This document shows positions 1-9,251 of a DNA stretch of 64,000 bases, piece by piece (position 1 is the stretch's first letter; each line of letters opens with the position of its first letter). Source of the DNA: WRGT01 sp964450405 (GTDB taxonomy: Bacteria > Spirochaetota > UBA4802 > UBA5550). A program made the translations under genes and the position numbers. Below the pieces are notes generated by a model. That model saw nothing but the letters and a program-made list of their open reading frames with translations, made no database searches and was not told the DNA's origin. The DNA is taken from NCBI GenBank assembly GCA_964450405.1, contig CAYVCQ010000018.1:38702-102701 (forward strand). Direction: 5' to 3'.

Positions 1-3000
1 GGTACGGAGGCAGCGAGGCTGATACTTGCACATCGACATATCCCGATAGTTTTTCATACGTCCCACTCCGAACGGGAGATGGTTGAAAAGGTCCGCGGAC
101 TTACCCGTTACGGGTATGTGGTAAAAAGCTCCGGGGACTTTGTTTTGAACTCATCCATTGAAATGGCTTTTGAACTTTTTGAAGCAAATGAAAGTATAAA
201 AAAAAGAGAAGAGCACTATCGTGCGCTCTTTGAAAATACCGGTACATCTCTCCTTACAATTGATGAGGATACAACGATTACACTTGTTAACGATGAGTTT
301 GCCCGTATAGCCGGTTATCCCCGAAGTGAAATTGAAGGCAGGAAAAGCTGGACGGAGTTTGTAGATAAAGATGATCTGGAAAAGATGAAGGCCCAGCATA
401 AACTTCGTCGTGAAAATCCCGATGCAGCACTGAATAGATACCAGTTTAATTTTAAAACCGGATATGAAACACTGCTCACTATGTATATAAGTATTACCAT
501 GCTTCCGGGAACCAATAAAAGTATTGCATCACTCATAGATATTTCGGAATTGAAAAAAGCTAAAAATGAGCTGAAGGTTAAAATTGAAGAGGTGTCAGCT
601 ATAAGTGAGGAGTTTGAAGCAGCCAATGAGGAGCTGATTACCGCAAACAGAGAGCTGGTTGAGAGCGAATCGCTTTACCGGACTATGTTTGAGAATACCG
701 GTACTCTTATGATTCTTATTGAAGATGATATGACAATCAGTATGGCTAATGGAGAATTTATCCGTTATACCGGGTATTCACGCGATGAGATAATCGGCCG
801 GATGAAGTGGACAGATCTTGTTCATCCCGATGATCTGGCGCAGATGGTTAAGCGGCACCACGATAGAAGGGGATCTCATAATGAGATTTTAAACTCATAT
901 GAATTCCGGTATATAACAAAATCCGGGGAAGTGAGAGACGTACTCCTTAAAATTCAGCTGGTACCCGGGACTAAGAAGAGCATTGCGTCTCTAATTGATA
1001 TAACGGAAAGAAAAAAGATAGAAGAGGAGATGAATAGAAGTGAGTCATATTATCGCCTGGTTGTGGAAAACATAAACGATATAATCTGGACATTCGATCT
1101 GCCAACTATGACATATACTTTTATTTCACCATCTGCAAAACGGATTTTCGGTTATTCAGCCGATGAAACCGTCGGGTTCACCATGGATCGTATTTTTACT
1201 CCTGAAACACGAAAGAGAGTTATGAAGTTCTTCGGAAAATATTTAGAAGGACCAGCTGTGGAAAAGACTCTTGTTCTGGACGCAGAGCATCTCCGCAAAG
1301 ATGGAAGCCCGCTCTGGATGGAGATAAGCGCCTCACCTTTAATTGATGAAAATGGTAAAATTACAGGGTTTCTTGGAATAACCAGAAATATTAACGAACG
1401 TAAACAGGCCGAGAGGGCGCTGCAGGAAAGTGAAGAAAAATACCGTACTATTCTTGAAGATATTGAAGATGGTTATTATGAAGTAGATCTTAACGGCACA
1501 TTTACTTTTTTTAATGATTCACTCTGCAGAATATTCGGATACTCACAAAATGAGATGAAAGGTCTAAACCACCGGAAATGTGCAAATGAAGAGAATTCAA
1601 AAAAAGTCTTTGATGCGTATAATCATATTTTTAAAACAGGTGAAACAATAAGCGCGTTTGACTATGAAATTATTAGAAAGGACGGAACTATCAGGCTGCT
1701 TGAGGTATCAGCCTCATTGATAAAAAATTCATCCGGAGAACCCTCGGGTTTTAGAGGAACCACACGTGACATCACTGAACGGAGACAGGTTGAAGATGAA
1801 TTGAAATCATCTCTATCAATGCTTAACGCATCTCTGGAATCAACTGCCGATGGAATTCTCGTAGTGGATGGCAATGGTCATGTGGTGAGATGGAATCAGA
1901 AATTTGTCGATCTCTGGCAGGTGCCTGAGGAGCTGCAGTTAACTCAGGTAAAAGACCAGGTTCTTAACCACGTGGTGTCTCAAATGGCTAAGTGGGATGA
2001 ATTTCTGGACAGAGTTGTGGAGTTATATGCGCATCCCGAGGAATCGAGTCTTGACATACTTAATCTTGCCGATGGACGAGTGTTTGAGCGTTATTCAAAA
2101 CCGCAGAAAATCGGTGACGAAGTTGTAGGTAGGGTCTGGTCGTTCCGGGATATCACTTCTCAAAGACATTCTGAAGATGCTCTTGTTCAGAAAACAATAA
2201 TGCAGAAAATGCTCATGGACATGTCGTCAAACTATATTAATATACCTATTGATCAGGTGGGATATACGATAAACGAATCACTTAAAGAACTTGGTGAATT
2301 TGTATCCGCTGACAGGTGTTATGTTTTCGGTTATGATTTCAGCGAACAGATTATGTCTAACAGATATGAATGGTGCAGAGAAGGTGTAGAGTCACGGATA
2401 GAAGAAATGCAGAACGCCCCTATCGCAATGTTTCCCGATTGGGTGGAGACACACAGCCGCGGCAATATTATGTACATTGAGGATGCATCGTATCTTCCGG
2501 AGGGTGAGTTGAAAGACCTTTTAATCACACAGGGGATAAAAAGTCTGCTTACAATTCCAATGATGATGGATAGTCAATGTATCGGTTTTATAGGATTTGA
2601 CTCGGTGAAGAAACTTCATAAATATCCCGATGTTGAAATTGCGCTGCTCCAGCTTTTTGCTCAAATGCTGGTGAATGTTGAAAACAGAATCAATACAGAA
2701 ATGGAACTGAACCTCACTAATCGAGCTCTCGAAGAGGCGACTGCAAGAGCAAAAGCAATGGCCGCTGAAGCCATGTCGGCCACTAAGGCTAAATCGGAAT
2801 TTCTTGCCACAATGAGTCATGAAATACGTACGCCGATGAACGGAGTTATCGGCATGACAAACCTTCTTCTCGATACAGAACTTACGGATGAACAGCGGAG
2901 ATTTGCAGAGCTTTCAAAATACAGCGGCAATACTCTCATGGCAATTATAAATGACATACTGGACTTCTCGAAGATAGAGGCGGGCAAACTTGATCTTGAA

Positions 3001-4347
3001 ATTGTAGATTTCAATGTCCGATCGCTGATAGAGGATCTCGCCGCGGTACTTGTTAATCAGACAAGCGAAAAGGGATTGGAACTGATCTGTACCGTTGACC
3101 CGTTGATACCTGTGTATCTAAAGGGTGACCCCGGACGGCTGAGACAGATACTGCTGAATTTAACCGGAAATGCAATGAAGTTTACAGAGTCCGGCGAAAT
3201 TGAAATAAGTTGTGTTGTTAAAGAGACGCGTGAAAAATCCTGTGTAATGTATTTCTCAATTACCGATACCGGGATTGGGATACCACCGGATAAACAGGGG
3301 CTTCTTTTCCAGAAATTTTCACAGGCTGATAGTTCCACAACCCGCAGATTCGGAGGAACCGGTCTTGGGCTCTCCATCTCTAAACAGCTTTCAGAAATGA
3401 TGGGGGGAGAGATCGGCGTAATTAGTCCGGCATCTTTCAATGAAAACGGAGAGGGGAGAGGTTCAAAATTCTGGTTTACTGCAGAACTTGAGAAATCAGA
3501 CAAAAAACCTGAATCGATAAAAACCGGCGATCTTAGCGGAGTAAAAGTGCTCGTGGTTGACGGTAATCTTATCAGCCGTGAAGGATTGGGTGCGATGCTA
3601 TCCTCGTGGAAAACCGAGTATCTTCTAACTGACAGCGCCGATGCGGGGCTGCAGGCGCTAAATGAGGCACAGCGCGGGGGAGTTCCATTCACTATTGCAA
3701 TACTAGATATGATGATGGTGGGAATGGATGGCGCGGAGCTTGGAAGAAAAATTAAAAGTGATGTTAATCTTAAAGAGACTCACTGTGTTCTGCTCGCTAC
3801 GGGCGGTAAGCGCGGTGATGCGAAAAAAATGAAAGAGATCGGATTTGCAGCATACCTGACAAAACCGGTGCTGAAGTCCGATATGTATCACTCTCTTGTT
3901 CACATTATGCACATAACTGAAGGTGAGGACAAAAATAAAGATGAGATTATTACACGCCATACTGTAAGTGAAAATGTAGGACCGAAAGCCCGGCTGCTTC
4001 TTGTTGAGGATAATATTGTGAACCAGAAGGTTGCACAGGCGATCCTTTTAAAATCCGGGTATAGTGTCGATGTTGTTGCCAATGGAGTGGAGGCCCTTAA
4101 GGCTCTGGAGATAATAACGTATAATCTTATATTTATGGATTGCCAGATGCCTATAATGGATGGATTTGAAGCAACAAGGTGTATCCGGAATTTAGCCTCT
4201 GACAAAAGAGATGTTCCAATAATCGCAATGACTGCAGGGGCGATGCAGGGAGACCGCGAAAAATGTATTGAAGCCGGCATGAACGATTATCTCTCTAAAC
4301 CTATAGAAAAAGTCTCTATAGATAAGATGTTGAAAATCTATCTTTAA
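1..4347 (+). CDS. Hybrid sensor histidine kinase/response regulator (5'-truncated by window edge): REC-5xPAS-GAF-HisKA-HATPase-REC-REC
   Basis: The reading frame is open from base 1, so the gene begins upstream. The visible first residues match the end of the N-terminal receiver of the genes at 4685 and 9252 (FHTSHSEREMVEKVRG), so an ATG at position 79 is internal. About five PAS domains follow (roughly nt 220-2170), then a GAF domain (about 2190-2690) and a coiled coil. Next come a HisKA domain with phosphoacceptor His in MSHEIRTPMNG (codon 2818-2820) and a HATPase domain (NLTGNAMKF, DTGIGIPP, GGTGLGLS). Two C-terminal receivers follow. The first starts near 3541 and has the less typical VVDGN acidic end but keeps LDMMM. 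The second, near 3991, is canonical (VEDN, MDCQMP, SKP). It is probably a cytoplasmic phosphorelay kinase sensing through PAS/GAF ligands. No TM segment is visible. Confidence 0.93.
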   Translation, partial: GTEAARLILAHRHIPIVFHTSHSEREMVEKVRGLTRYGYVVKSSGDFVLNSSIEMAFELFEANESIKKREEHYRALFENTGTSLLTIDEDTTITLVNDEFARIAGYPRSEIEGRKSWTEFVDKDDLEKMKAQHKLRRENPDAALNRYQFNFKTGYETLLTMYISITMLPGTNKSIASLIDISELKKAKNELKVKIEEVSAISEEFEAANEELITANRELVESESLYRTMFENTGTLMILIEDDMTISMANGEFIRYTGYSRDEIIGRMKWTDLVHPDDLAQMVKRHHDRRGSHNEILNSYEFRYITKSGEVRDVLLKIQLVPGTKKSIASLIDITERKKIEEEMNRSESYYRLVVENINDIIWTFDLPTMTYTFISPSAKRIFGYSADETVGFTMDRIFTPETRKRVMKFFGKYLEGPAVEKTLVLDAEHLRKDGSPLWMEISASPLIDENGKITGFLGITRNINERKQAERALQESEEKYRTILEDIEDGYYEVDLNGTFTFFNDSLCRIFGYSQNEMKGLNHRKCANEENSKKVFDAYNHIFKTGETISAFDYEIIRKDGTIRLLEVSASLIKNSSGEPSGFRGTTRDITERRQVEDELKSSLSMLNASLESTADGILVVDGNGHVVRWNQKFVDLWQVPEELQLTQVKDQVLNHVVSQMAKWDEFLDRVVELYAHPEESSLDILNLADGRVFERYSKPQKIGDEVVGRVWSFRDITSQRHSEDALVQKTIMQKMLMDMSSNYINIPIDQVGYTINESLKELGEFVSADRCYVFGYDFSEQIMSNRYEWCREGVESRIEEMQNAPIAMFPDWVETHSRGNIMYIEDASYLPEGELKDLLITQGIKSLLTIPMMMDSQCIGFIGFDSVKKLHKYPDVEIALLQLFAQMLVNVENRINTEMELNLTNRALEEATARAKAMAAEAMSATKAKSEFLATMSHEIRTPMNGVIGMTNLLLDTELTDEQRRFAELSKYSGNTLMAIINDILDFSKIEAGKLDLEIVDFNVRSLIEDLAAVLVNQTSEKGLELICTVDPLIPVYLKGDPGRLRQILLNLTGNAMKFTESGEIEISCVVKETREKSCVMYFSITDTGIGIPPDKQGLLFQKFSQADSSTTRRFGGTGLGLSISKQLSEMMGGEIGVISPASFNENGEGRGSKFWFTAELEKSDKKPESIKTGDLSGVKVLVVDGNLISREGLGAMLSSWKTEYLLTDSADAGLQALNEAQRGGVPFTIAILDMMMVGMDGAELGRKIKSDVNLKETHCVLLATGGKRGDAKKMKEIGFAAYLTKPVLKSDMYHSLVHIMHITEGEDKNKDEIITRHTVSENVGPKARLLLVEDNIVNQKVAQAILLKSGYSVDVVANGVEALKALEIITYNLIFMDCQMPIMDGFEATRCIRNLASDKRDVPIIAMTAGAMQGDREKCIEAGMNDYLSKPIEKVSIDKMLKIYL

Positions 4348-4684
4348 GTGTAAAACTCCAGCCCTTTTCCGTCCGCCCCTATCCGCCCTTCGGGCACCTT
4401 TCCCCGGCGCCCCCTAAATCCCCCGGAGGGGGACTTGTTTATAAAATTATTCATTTTATTTATTAAAATCATAAGTTTTTATCAATATTGCTTTGCCCCC
4501 TACGGGGGTGCGGGGGGGATTTGGCGGAGATGTCACGAAGTTCCTGAAAAGGCGAGGCGGTTAAAATACTTATCTTTTACAATATAAAAACTTAATTAAA
4601 CTACTAATTCTGTTGTTTATTCGCGATAAATACACTATATTAAAACTGGCGTGCTCTAAATTTCCCATAAGAGGATTTGTCTCA
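4348..4684. repeat. Intergenic composite of repeat families A and B
   Basis: This 337-bp gap holds no gene. From 4374 it has the left half of a family A element (CGCCCCTATCCGCCC then TTCGGGCACCTTTCCCC). It switches near 4408 into a family B arm (CCCCCTAAATCCCCCGGAGG). An AT-rich stretch and a second B arm follow (TGCCCCCTACGGGGG, about 4494-4523). A decayed A right end comes next (GGAGATGTCACGAAG, about 4529-4543). It looks like one element inserted in, or recombined with, another. The promoter of the next gene lies at its right edge. Confidence 0.7.
4613..4641 (+). promoter_or_regulatory. Putative sigma70-type promoter for the kinase at 4685
   Basis: TTGTTT at 4613-4618 and TATATT at 4636-4641 are separated by 17 nt, and the -10 is 49 nt upstream of the ATG. 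The same pair with the same 17-nt spacing lies 48 nt upstream of the paralogue at 9252, which supports a real shared promoter. Confidence 0.5.
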
Positions 4685-7303
4685 ATGAATAGTGAAAAAG
4701 CTTTAAAAACCATACTGCTTGTAGAGGATGAGGCGATTATTTCAATAATTGCCGCAAAGGCCCTGAAACGTTTTGGTTACGAGGTAATCACGGTAAATAC
4801 CGGCGAAAAAGCTGTTGAACTCTCATCGACAAACGAAGCAATAAATCTGATTCTCATGGATATAAACCTTGGCGAAGGAATTGACGGTACAGAGGCAGCC
4901 CGGCAGATACTTGCTGTGCGAAATATACCAATAGTATTTCATACATCCCACTCCGAACGTGAAATGGTTGAAAAAGTCCGCGGCATTACCCGTTACGGAT
5001 ATGTAGTAAAAAGTTCCGGAGATTTTGTACTGCAGTCATCTGTTGAAATGGCATTTGAGATGTTTTCCTCCCATGAGAAGGTGATGGATAGTGAACAAAG
5101 ATATAGCCTTCTTGTAGATTCAATCCCGGACACATCTATTTTACTCTTTGATCATGAACTTCGCTATCAGGTCGCAGGCGGGGAAGAGATATCTAAAAGC
5201 GGTTTTGACAAATCTCTTTTGGTTGGCAAAACTCTGCAGGAGGCATATCCGCCTGATGTTGTGGAGATGTTTGAGCCATTATTCAGAAAGGCTCTTAAGG
5301 GAGAAGTATTTTCCTTCGAAATGAAATATGGTGAATATGTATATAACCAGCAGGTTATGCCTGTGCGCAATAGTAAGGGAGAGATTACAAGCGGAATGCA
5401 GATTGCTTATAACATTACTAAGCGCAAATTTGCCGAAGAGGAGCTCAAAACAAAAAATGAAGAGCTGAACTCGGCAATGGAGGAGATGGAAGCGACTAAC
5501 GAAGAATTATTTGCCACTAACGAGGAACTTATTGCAGCAAGTGAGGATCTTCTTCAAAAAGAAAAGGTTATTCTTGCTGAAAAGATTTTTACTGAAGCGC
5601 TTCTGGAAAGTCTTCCGGGATTTCTCTATGTCTATGATGATCAGAATAATCTTGTCCGATGGAATAAAAAATATGAAGAGATTACCGGTTATTCTGCAGC
5701 GGAATTATCTCATTTAACTCTTTCTGATCTGTTTGATGCAGAGGATGGAATTAAAGTAAAGGCAGCGGTTAAAAAAGTTTTTACAACCGGATACGGCGAT
5801 GTCGAAGCCCTGATGCGCGTTAAGAATGGGGGAAAAATATTTATTTATGCAAATGGAGTTCGACTGACAGTTGACGGTAAAAAGTATTTCACCGGTGTAG
5901 GTATGGATATCTCCGAAAGGAAGAGAATGGACGAAGCTTTGCTTATCGGAGAAAAAAGGTTCAGAGCTCTTTTTCAACAGGCGGCAGTGGGTATAGCTAT
6001 GATCAATTCCAGAACAGGGGAGTTTGTTCTGGTTAACCGGAAATATGGCGATATCGTGGGATACAGCGTTGAAGAAATGACAAAAATAAATTTTCAATCT
6101 ATCACACACCCGGATGATATTACTGCAGATTTGAATAATATGAAACGTCTTATTTCCGGAGAGATTAGAGATTTCACAATGGAAAAGAGGTACTACCATA
6201 AAGATGGTTCCATTGTATGGGTTGATTTAACTGTCTCTCCAATCTGGCAGCCTGGAGATGAACCTGATTATCATATTGCTATCGTAATTGATATTACTAA
6301 ACGTAAAGTGGCAGATAATGATATTCAGTTAACCAATAAACTTCTTTCTGAATTTATTGCGCACTCGCCGATTTATACTTATATCAAAGAAGTGTCTTCA
6401 ACAAGGAGTCTGGTGCTGCAGGCAAGCGACAATTTTATTGAGATGATTGGAATCCCTGGCTCTGAAATGATCGGTAAGGATATGGAGGAGCTGTTCCCTC
6501 ATGAATTTGCAGTAAAGATGACCGCAGATGACTGGGATGTTGTCTCCAAAGGGGAGGTTCTTACACTTGAGGAGGAGCTTAATGGCAGAAGCTATATCAC
6601 AATTAAGTCACCAATCATCTCTGAGGTTAAAAAATTATTAGCAGGTTATACCATAGATATAACTGAACGAAAACTTGCAGAGGATAAGGTTCTGAAATTA
6701 TTAGCAGAAAAAGAAATAATTCTCAGAGAAGTACATCACCGTATAAAGAATAATATGAATACTATAAACAGTCTTCTTATTCTGCAGGCCGATACTGTGA
6801 GTGACCCTGTTGCGGTCAAAGCCCTTGACGATGCCGGAAGCCGGGTACGCAGCATGATGGTTTTATATGATAAACTATACCAGTCTGTCAATTTTACAAA
6901 GATTTCTATCAGTGAGTATCTGCCCTCATTGATAGATGAAATCGCGGCGAATTTTTCAGTCGGCAGATCTGTGAAGATAGAAAAGACAATAGATGATTTT
7001 ATTATTGATGCCGGGAGGCTACAGCCTCTCGGGATAATAATCAATGAACTTATAACAAATATAATGAAGCACGCTTATCCGGGAAAGTCAGATGGACTAA
7101 TTAAAGTAACGGCAGCATGTAAAGATAATCATGTGGTTTTTGAAATTAGCGATTCCGGCATCGGGATGCCGGAGTCCATAGATTTTGAAAATTCATCCGG
7201 TTTTGGACTGCAGCTTGTGAGTATGCTTACACAGCAGATCGAAGGAAGCATAAAGATTGAACGCGGCAAGGGGACAAAATTTATTCTGGAGTTTGATTTA
7301 TGA
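4685..7303 (+). CDS. Sensor histidine kinase, REC-4xPAS-HisKA_2-HATPase
   Basis: The product has 872 aa. ATG 4685 is chosen because MNSEKALKTILLVEDE aligns with the start of the paralogue at 9252 and GAGGA lies just upstream; an upstream ATG at 4613 overlaps the promoter. The N-terminal receiver has acidic VEDE and phospho-Asp D59 (LILMDINLG), followed by the unusual block RYGYVVKSSGDFVL. About four PAS domains follow (roughly residues 140-270, 330-440, 450-560, 570-670). A Glu-rich signalling coiled coil (NSAMEEMEATNEELFATN) sits after PAS1. The kinase core is HisKA_2/HWE-like, with the His before Arg in EVHHRIKNNM (H685) and HATPase motifs NELITN, DSGIGMP and GFGLQL. The protein appears soluble, and its REC sits at the input end, so another kinase may modulate it. 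Confidence 0.93.
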   Translation: MNSEKALKTILLVEDEAIISIIAAKALKRFGYEVITVNTGEKAVELSSTNEAINLILMDINLGEGIDGTEAARQILAVRNIPIVFHTSHSEREMVEKVRGITRYGYVVKSSGDFVLQSSVEMAFEMFSSHEKVMDSEQRYSLLVDSIPDTSILLFDHELRYQVAGGEEISKSGFDKSLLVGKTLQEAYPPDVVEMFEPLFRKALKGEVFSFEMKYGEYVYNQQVMPVRNSKGEITSGMQIAYNITKRKFAEEELKTKNEELNSAMEEMEATNEELFATNEELIAASEDLLQKEKVILAEKIFTEALLESLPGFLYVYDDQNNLVRWNKKYEEITGYSAAELSHLTLSDLFDAEDGIKVKAAVKKVFTTGYGDVEALMRVKNGGKIFIYANGVRLTVDGKKYFTGVGMDISERKRMDEALLIGEKRFRALFQQAAVGIAMINSRTGEFVLVNRKYGDIVGYSVEEMTKINFQSITHPDDITADLNNMKRLISGEIRDFTMEKRYYHKDGSIVWVDLTVSPIWQPGDEPDYHIAIVIDITKRKVADNDIQLTNKLLSEFIAHSPIYTYIKEVSSTRSLVLQASDNFIEMIGIPGSEMIGKDMEELFPHEFAVKMTADDWDVVSKGEVLTLEEELNGRSYITIKSPIISEVKKLLAGYTIDITERKLAEDKVLKLLAEKEIILREVHHRIKNNMNTINSLLILQADTVSDPVAVKALDDAGSRVRSMMVLYDKLYQSVNFTKISISEYLPSLIDEIAANFSVGRSVKIEKTIDDFIIDAGRLQPLGIIINELITNIMKHAYPGKSDGLIKVTAACKDNHVVFEISDSGIGMPESIDFENSSGFGLQLVSMLTQQIEGSIKIERGKGTKFILEFDL

Positions 7304-7422
7304 CGCCCCTATCCGCCCTGTCGGGCACCTTTCCCCATGAATGGGGCAGAGGATAATACAAAATATTTTCTATCATTTCTCCACCATTCATGGGGGAGAT
7401 GGCCGGCGGCCAGAGGGGGCGG
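7304..7422 (+). repeat. Family A palindromic repeat, copy A2
   Basis: It begins directly after the stop codon of the preceding kinase (CGCCCCTATCCGCCC) and ends AGAGGGGGCGG, 9 nt before the ATG of the next gene. Internal stems are GCCC/GGGC, CCCCAT/ATGGGG, CCAT/ATGG and GGCC-GGC-GGCC. The purine-rich end sits close to where a Shine-Dalgarno sequence is needed. Confidence 0.8.
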
Positions 7423-7431
7423 AACAGATTC

Positions 7432-8925
7432 ATGAAAAAGCACTACTTATTTAAAATTATTCTCATCACACTCCTGTTTGCGTTCCAATACTCATTTGCT
7501 GTGGGACAGCGCATTATAAAAGTTGCCGCTTTTGATGATTATCCGCTGATATTCAGGGATAAGGATGGGAGTATCAATGGACTATACGTTGATCTTCTGA
7601 AAGAGGTTGGTAAAAAAGAGAATATCCGTTTTGAATTTGTTCCCGGTACATGGCAGGATGGACTGGACCGGATAAGATCGGGAGAGGTTGATATGCTCAC
7701 CGATGTAGGCTACACGGTTCAGCGGTCGCTATATATGGATTACGGGAAAACTCCTATCAGGACATTCTGGGGCGAGTTATATACAGGTAAGACATCGGGG
7801 ATAAGCAGTCTCTTTGATTTTAAATACAAAACTATCGGTGTCTTGAAAGGGGATATATTTGCCGAAAACTTTAAGGAGTTGTCGTCAAAGTTTGATCTAA
7901 GGTGTCAGATAATTGAGCTTGAGAGTTATGAAGATGTATTCAAAGCAATTGCAGATAAAAAGATTGAAGCAGGTGTTGCCGCAGGTGCAGTCAAGCAGGA
8001 GGTTCTGAGAAAATACGATTTGAAATCAACAGGATTTGTCTTCAGCCCGCTTGATGTTTTTTTTACTACCTCCAAAGGCAAAAACAACGATTTAATGCTT
8101 ATTCTGGATAAATATCTAAACGAGTGGAAATATCTGGAAAATTCACCTCTAGCCCGGGCTAAGGAAAAATGGCTGCTCGGTTCGGTCGGGACGGTTGAGG
8201 TTATTCCCGGCTGGATATATAAAGCTCTGATTATTTTTGGAATTATACTTGCCGCCAGTTCAATTTTTATTCTGCTTATGAAAATTCAGGTGAAAAAGGC
8301 AACTGATAAAATAAATAATCTTCTTACAGAAAAAGAACTTCTGCTTAAAGAGGTCCATCACCGCATAAAAAATAATATGAATACAATCAAGGGACTTCTG
8401 ACTTTACAGATAGAAGCAGAGGAAAATCCATCCGCCACAGCATCACTTCGCGATGCCGAAAGCCGCGTACAGAGCATGATTATGCTCTACGACAGACTTT
8501 ACTGCACCGAAAACTACAGAGAGTTTTCAGTTAGAGACTACCTGACCGCACTTGCTGAAGAAATTATCGGCAGCTTTCCGAACAGGGGAATAGTAAAGGT
8601 AGAAACTAAAATTGAAGACTTTATTCTGAATATAAATACACTTTCACCACTTGGAATTATAGTAAATGAACTTCTTACAAACATGATGAAGTATGCGTTT
8701 GTCGGGAGAGATTCGGGTGTGATAACTATATCTGCTTCAATGAAAGATAACCGCGCGATTGTAGTAATACAGGACAACGGTATCGGAATTCCTGAATCAG
8801 TAAGTTTTGAAAAATCAAAGGGTTTTGGACTCGATCTTGTGAGTATGCTGACAGAACAGATCGGCGGAAGTATCAGGATTGAACGCGGCGAGGGGACAAA
8901 ATTTTTACTGGAGTTTGATGTGTAA
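7432..8925 (+). CDS. Membrane sensor kinase with periplasmic solute-binding domain: SBP_bac_3-TM-HisKA_2-HATPase
   Basis: The product has 497 aa. ATG 7432 is chosen because it starts a signal peptide (MKKHYLFKIILITLLFAF); the longer frame from 7390 only reads through repeat A. A periplasmic amino-acid-binding-type domain follows (residues about 28-255: FDDYPLIFRDKDGSINGLY, EVDMLTDV). One TM helix lies at about 262-288 (ALIIFGIILAASSIFILL), then the HisKA_2 core with EVHHRIKNNM (H310) and HATPase (NELLTNM, DNGIGIP, GFGLDL). The kinase half closely resembles that of the gene at 19649, which also has an SBP domain but adds a PAS. It probably senses a small periplasmic solute. No receiver or DNA-binding output is fused. 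Confidence 0.93.
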   Translation: MKKHYLFKIILITLLFAFQYSFAVGQRIIKVAAFDDYPLIFRDKDGSINGLYVDLLKEVGKKENIRFEFVPGTWQDGLDRIRSGEVDMLTDVGYTVQRSLYMDYGKTPIRTFWGELYTGKTSGISSLFDFKYKTIGVLKGDIFAENFKELSSKFDLRCQIIELESYEDVFKAIADKKIEAGVAAGAVKQEVLRKYDLKSTGFVFSPLDVFFTTSKGKNNDLMLILDKYLNEWKYLENSPLARAKEKWLLGSVGTVEVIPGWIYKALIIFGIILAASSIFILLMKIQVKKATDKINNLLTEKELLLKEVHHRIKNNMNTIKGLLTLQIEAEENPSATASLRDAESRVQSMIMLYDRLYCTENYREFSVRDYLTALAEEIIGSFPNRGIVKVETKIEDFILNINTLSPLGIIVNELLTNMMKYAFVGRDSGVITISASMKDNRAIVVIQDNGIGIPESVSFEKSKGFGLDLVSMLTEQIGGSIRIERGEGTKFLLEFDV

Positions 8926-9043
8926 CGCCCTATCCCCCCTGTCGGGTACCTTTCCCCATGAATGGGGCAAGGGGAAATACGAAATAATTCCTGTCATTTC
9001 TCCCCCATTCATGGGGGAGATGCCCAAAGGGCAGAGGGGGCGC
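8926..9043 (+). repeat. Family A palindromic repeat, copy A3
   Basis: It starts at the base after the preceding stop codon and ends AGAGGGGGCGC. Stems include CCCCAT/ATGGGG, CCCCCAT/ATGGGGG and TGCCC-AAA-GGGCA. A 24-codon frame (9053-9127) starts 10 nt downstream, at the position where the kinase gene starts after A2. It shows no domain and may be the stub of a lost gene. Confidence 0.8.
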
Positions 9044-9180
9044 AACAGTCACATGAGAAAACAATGTTTAAACAAAAAATTTAATCATCACCCATCTCCT
9101 CTCATCCCGAAACTCATTTTATTCTGAGATTGATTGCTTTTTCCCTCCGGCAAAATATTACAATTATATTTATAATTCGG

Positions 9181-9209
9181 TTGTTTACGGAGATTAATTA
9201 TACTATATT
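9181..9209 (+). promoter_or_regulatory. Putative sigma70-type promoter for the kinase at 9252
   Basis: TTGTTT at 9181-9186 and TATATT at 9204-9209 have a 17-nt spacer, and the -10 is 48 nt upstream of the ATG. Boxes, spacing and distance to the start match the promoter at 4613-4641, and TATATTAAA is shared exactly. Confidence 0.5.
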
Positions 9210-9251
9210 AAATTCGATATACATAGAATATCCATATAAGGTCTGTTTTTT

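Noticed and set aside
3057..3692. A 211-codon minus-strand frame inside the first hybrid kinase
   Set aside because: It is antisense to the conserved HATPase and REC coding region and lacks any domain; a shadow of codon bias.
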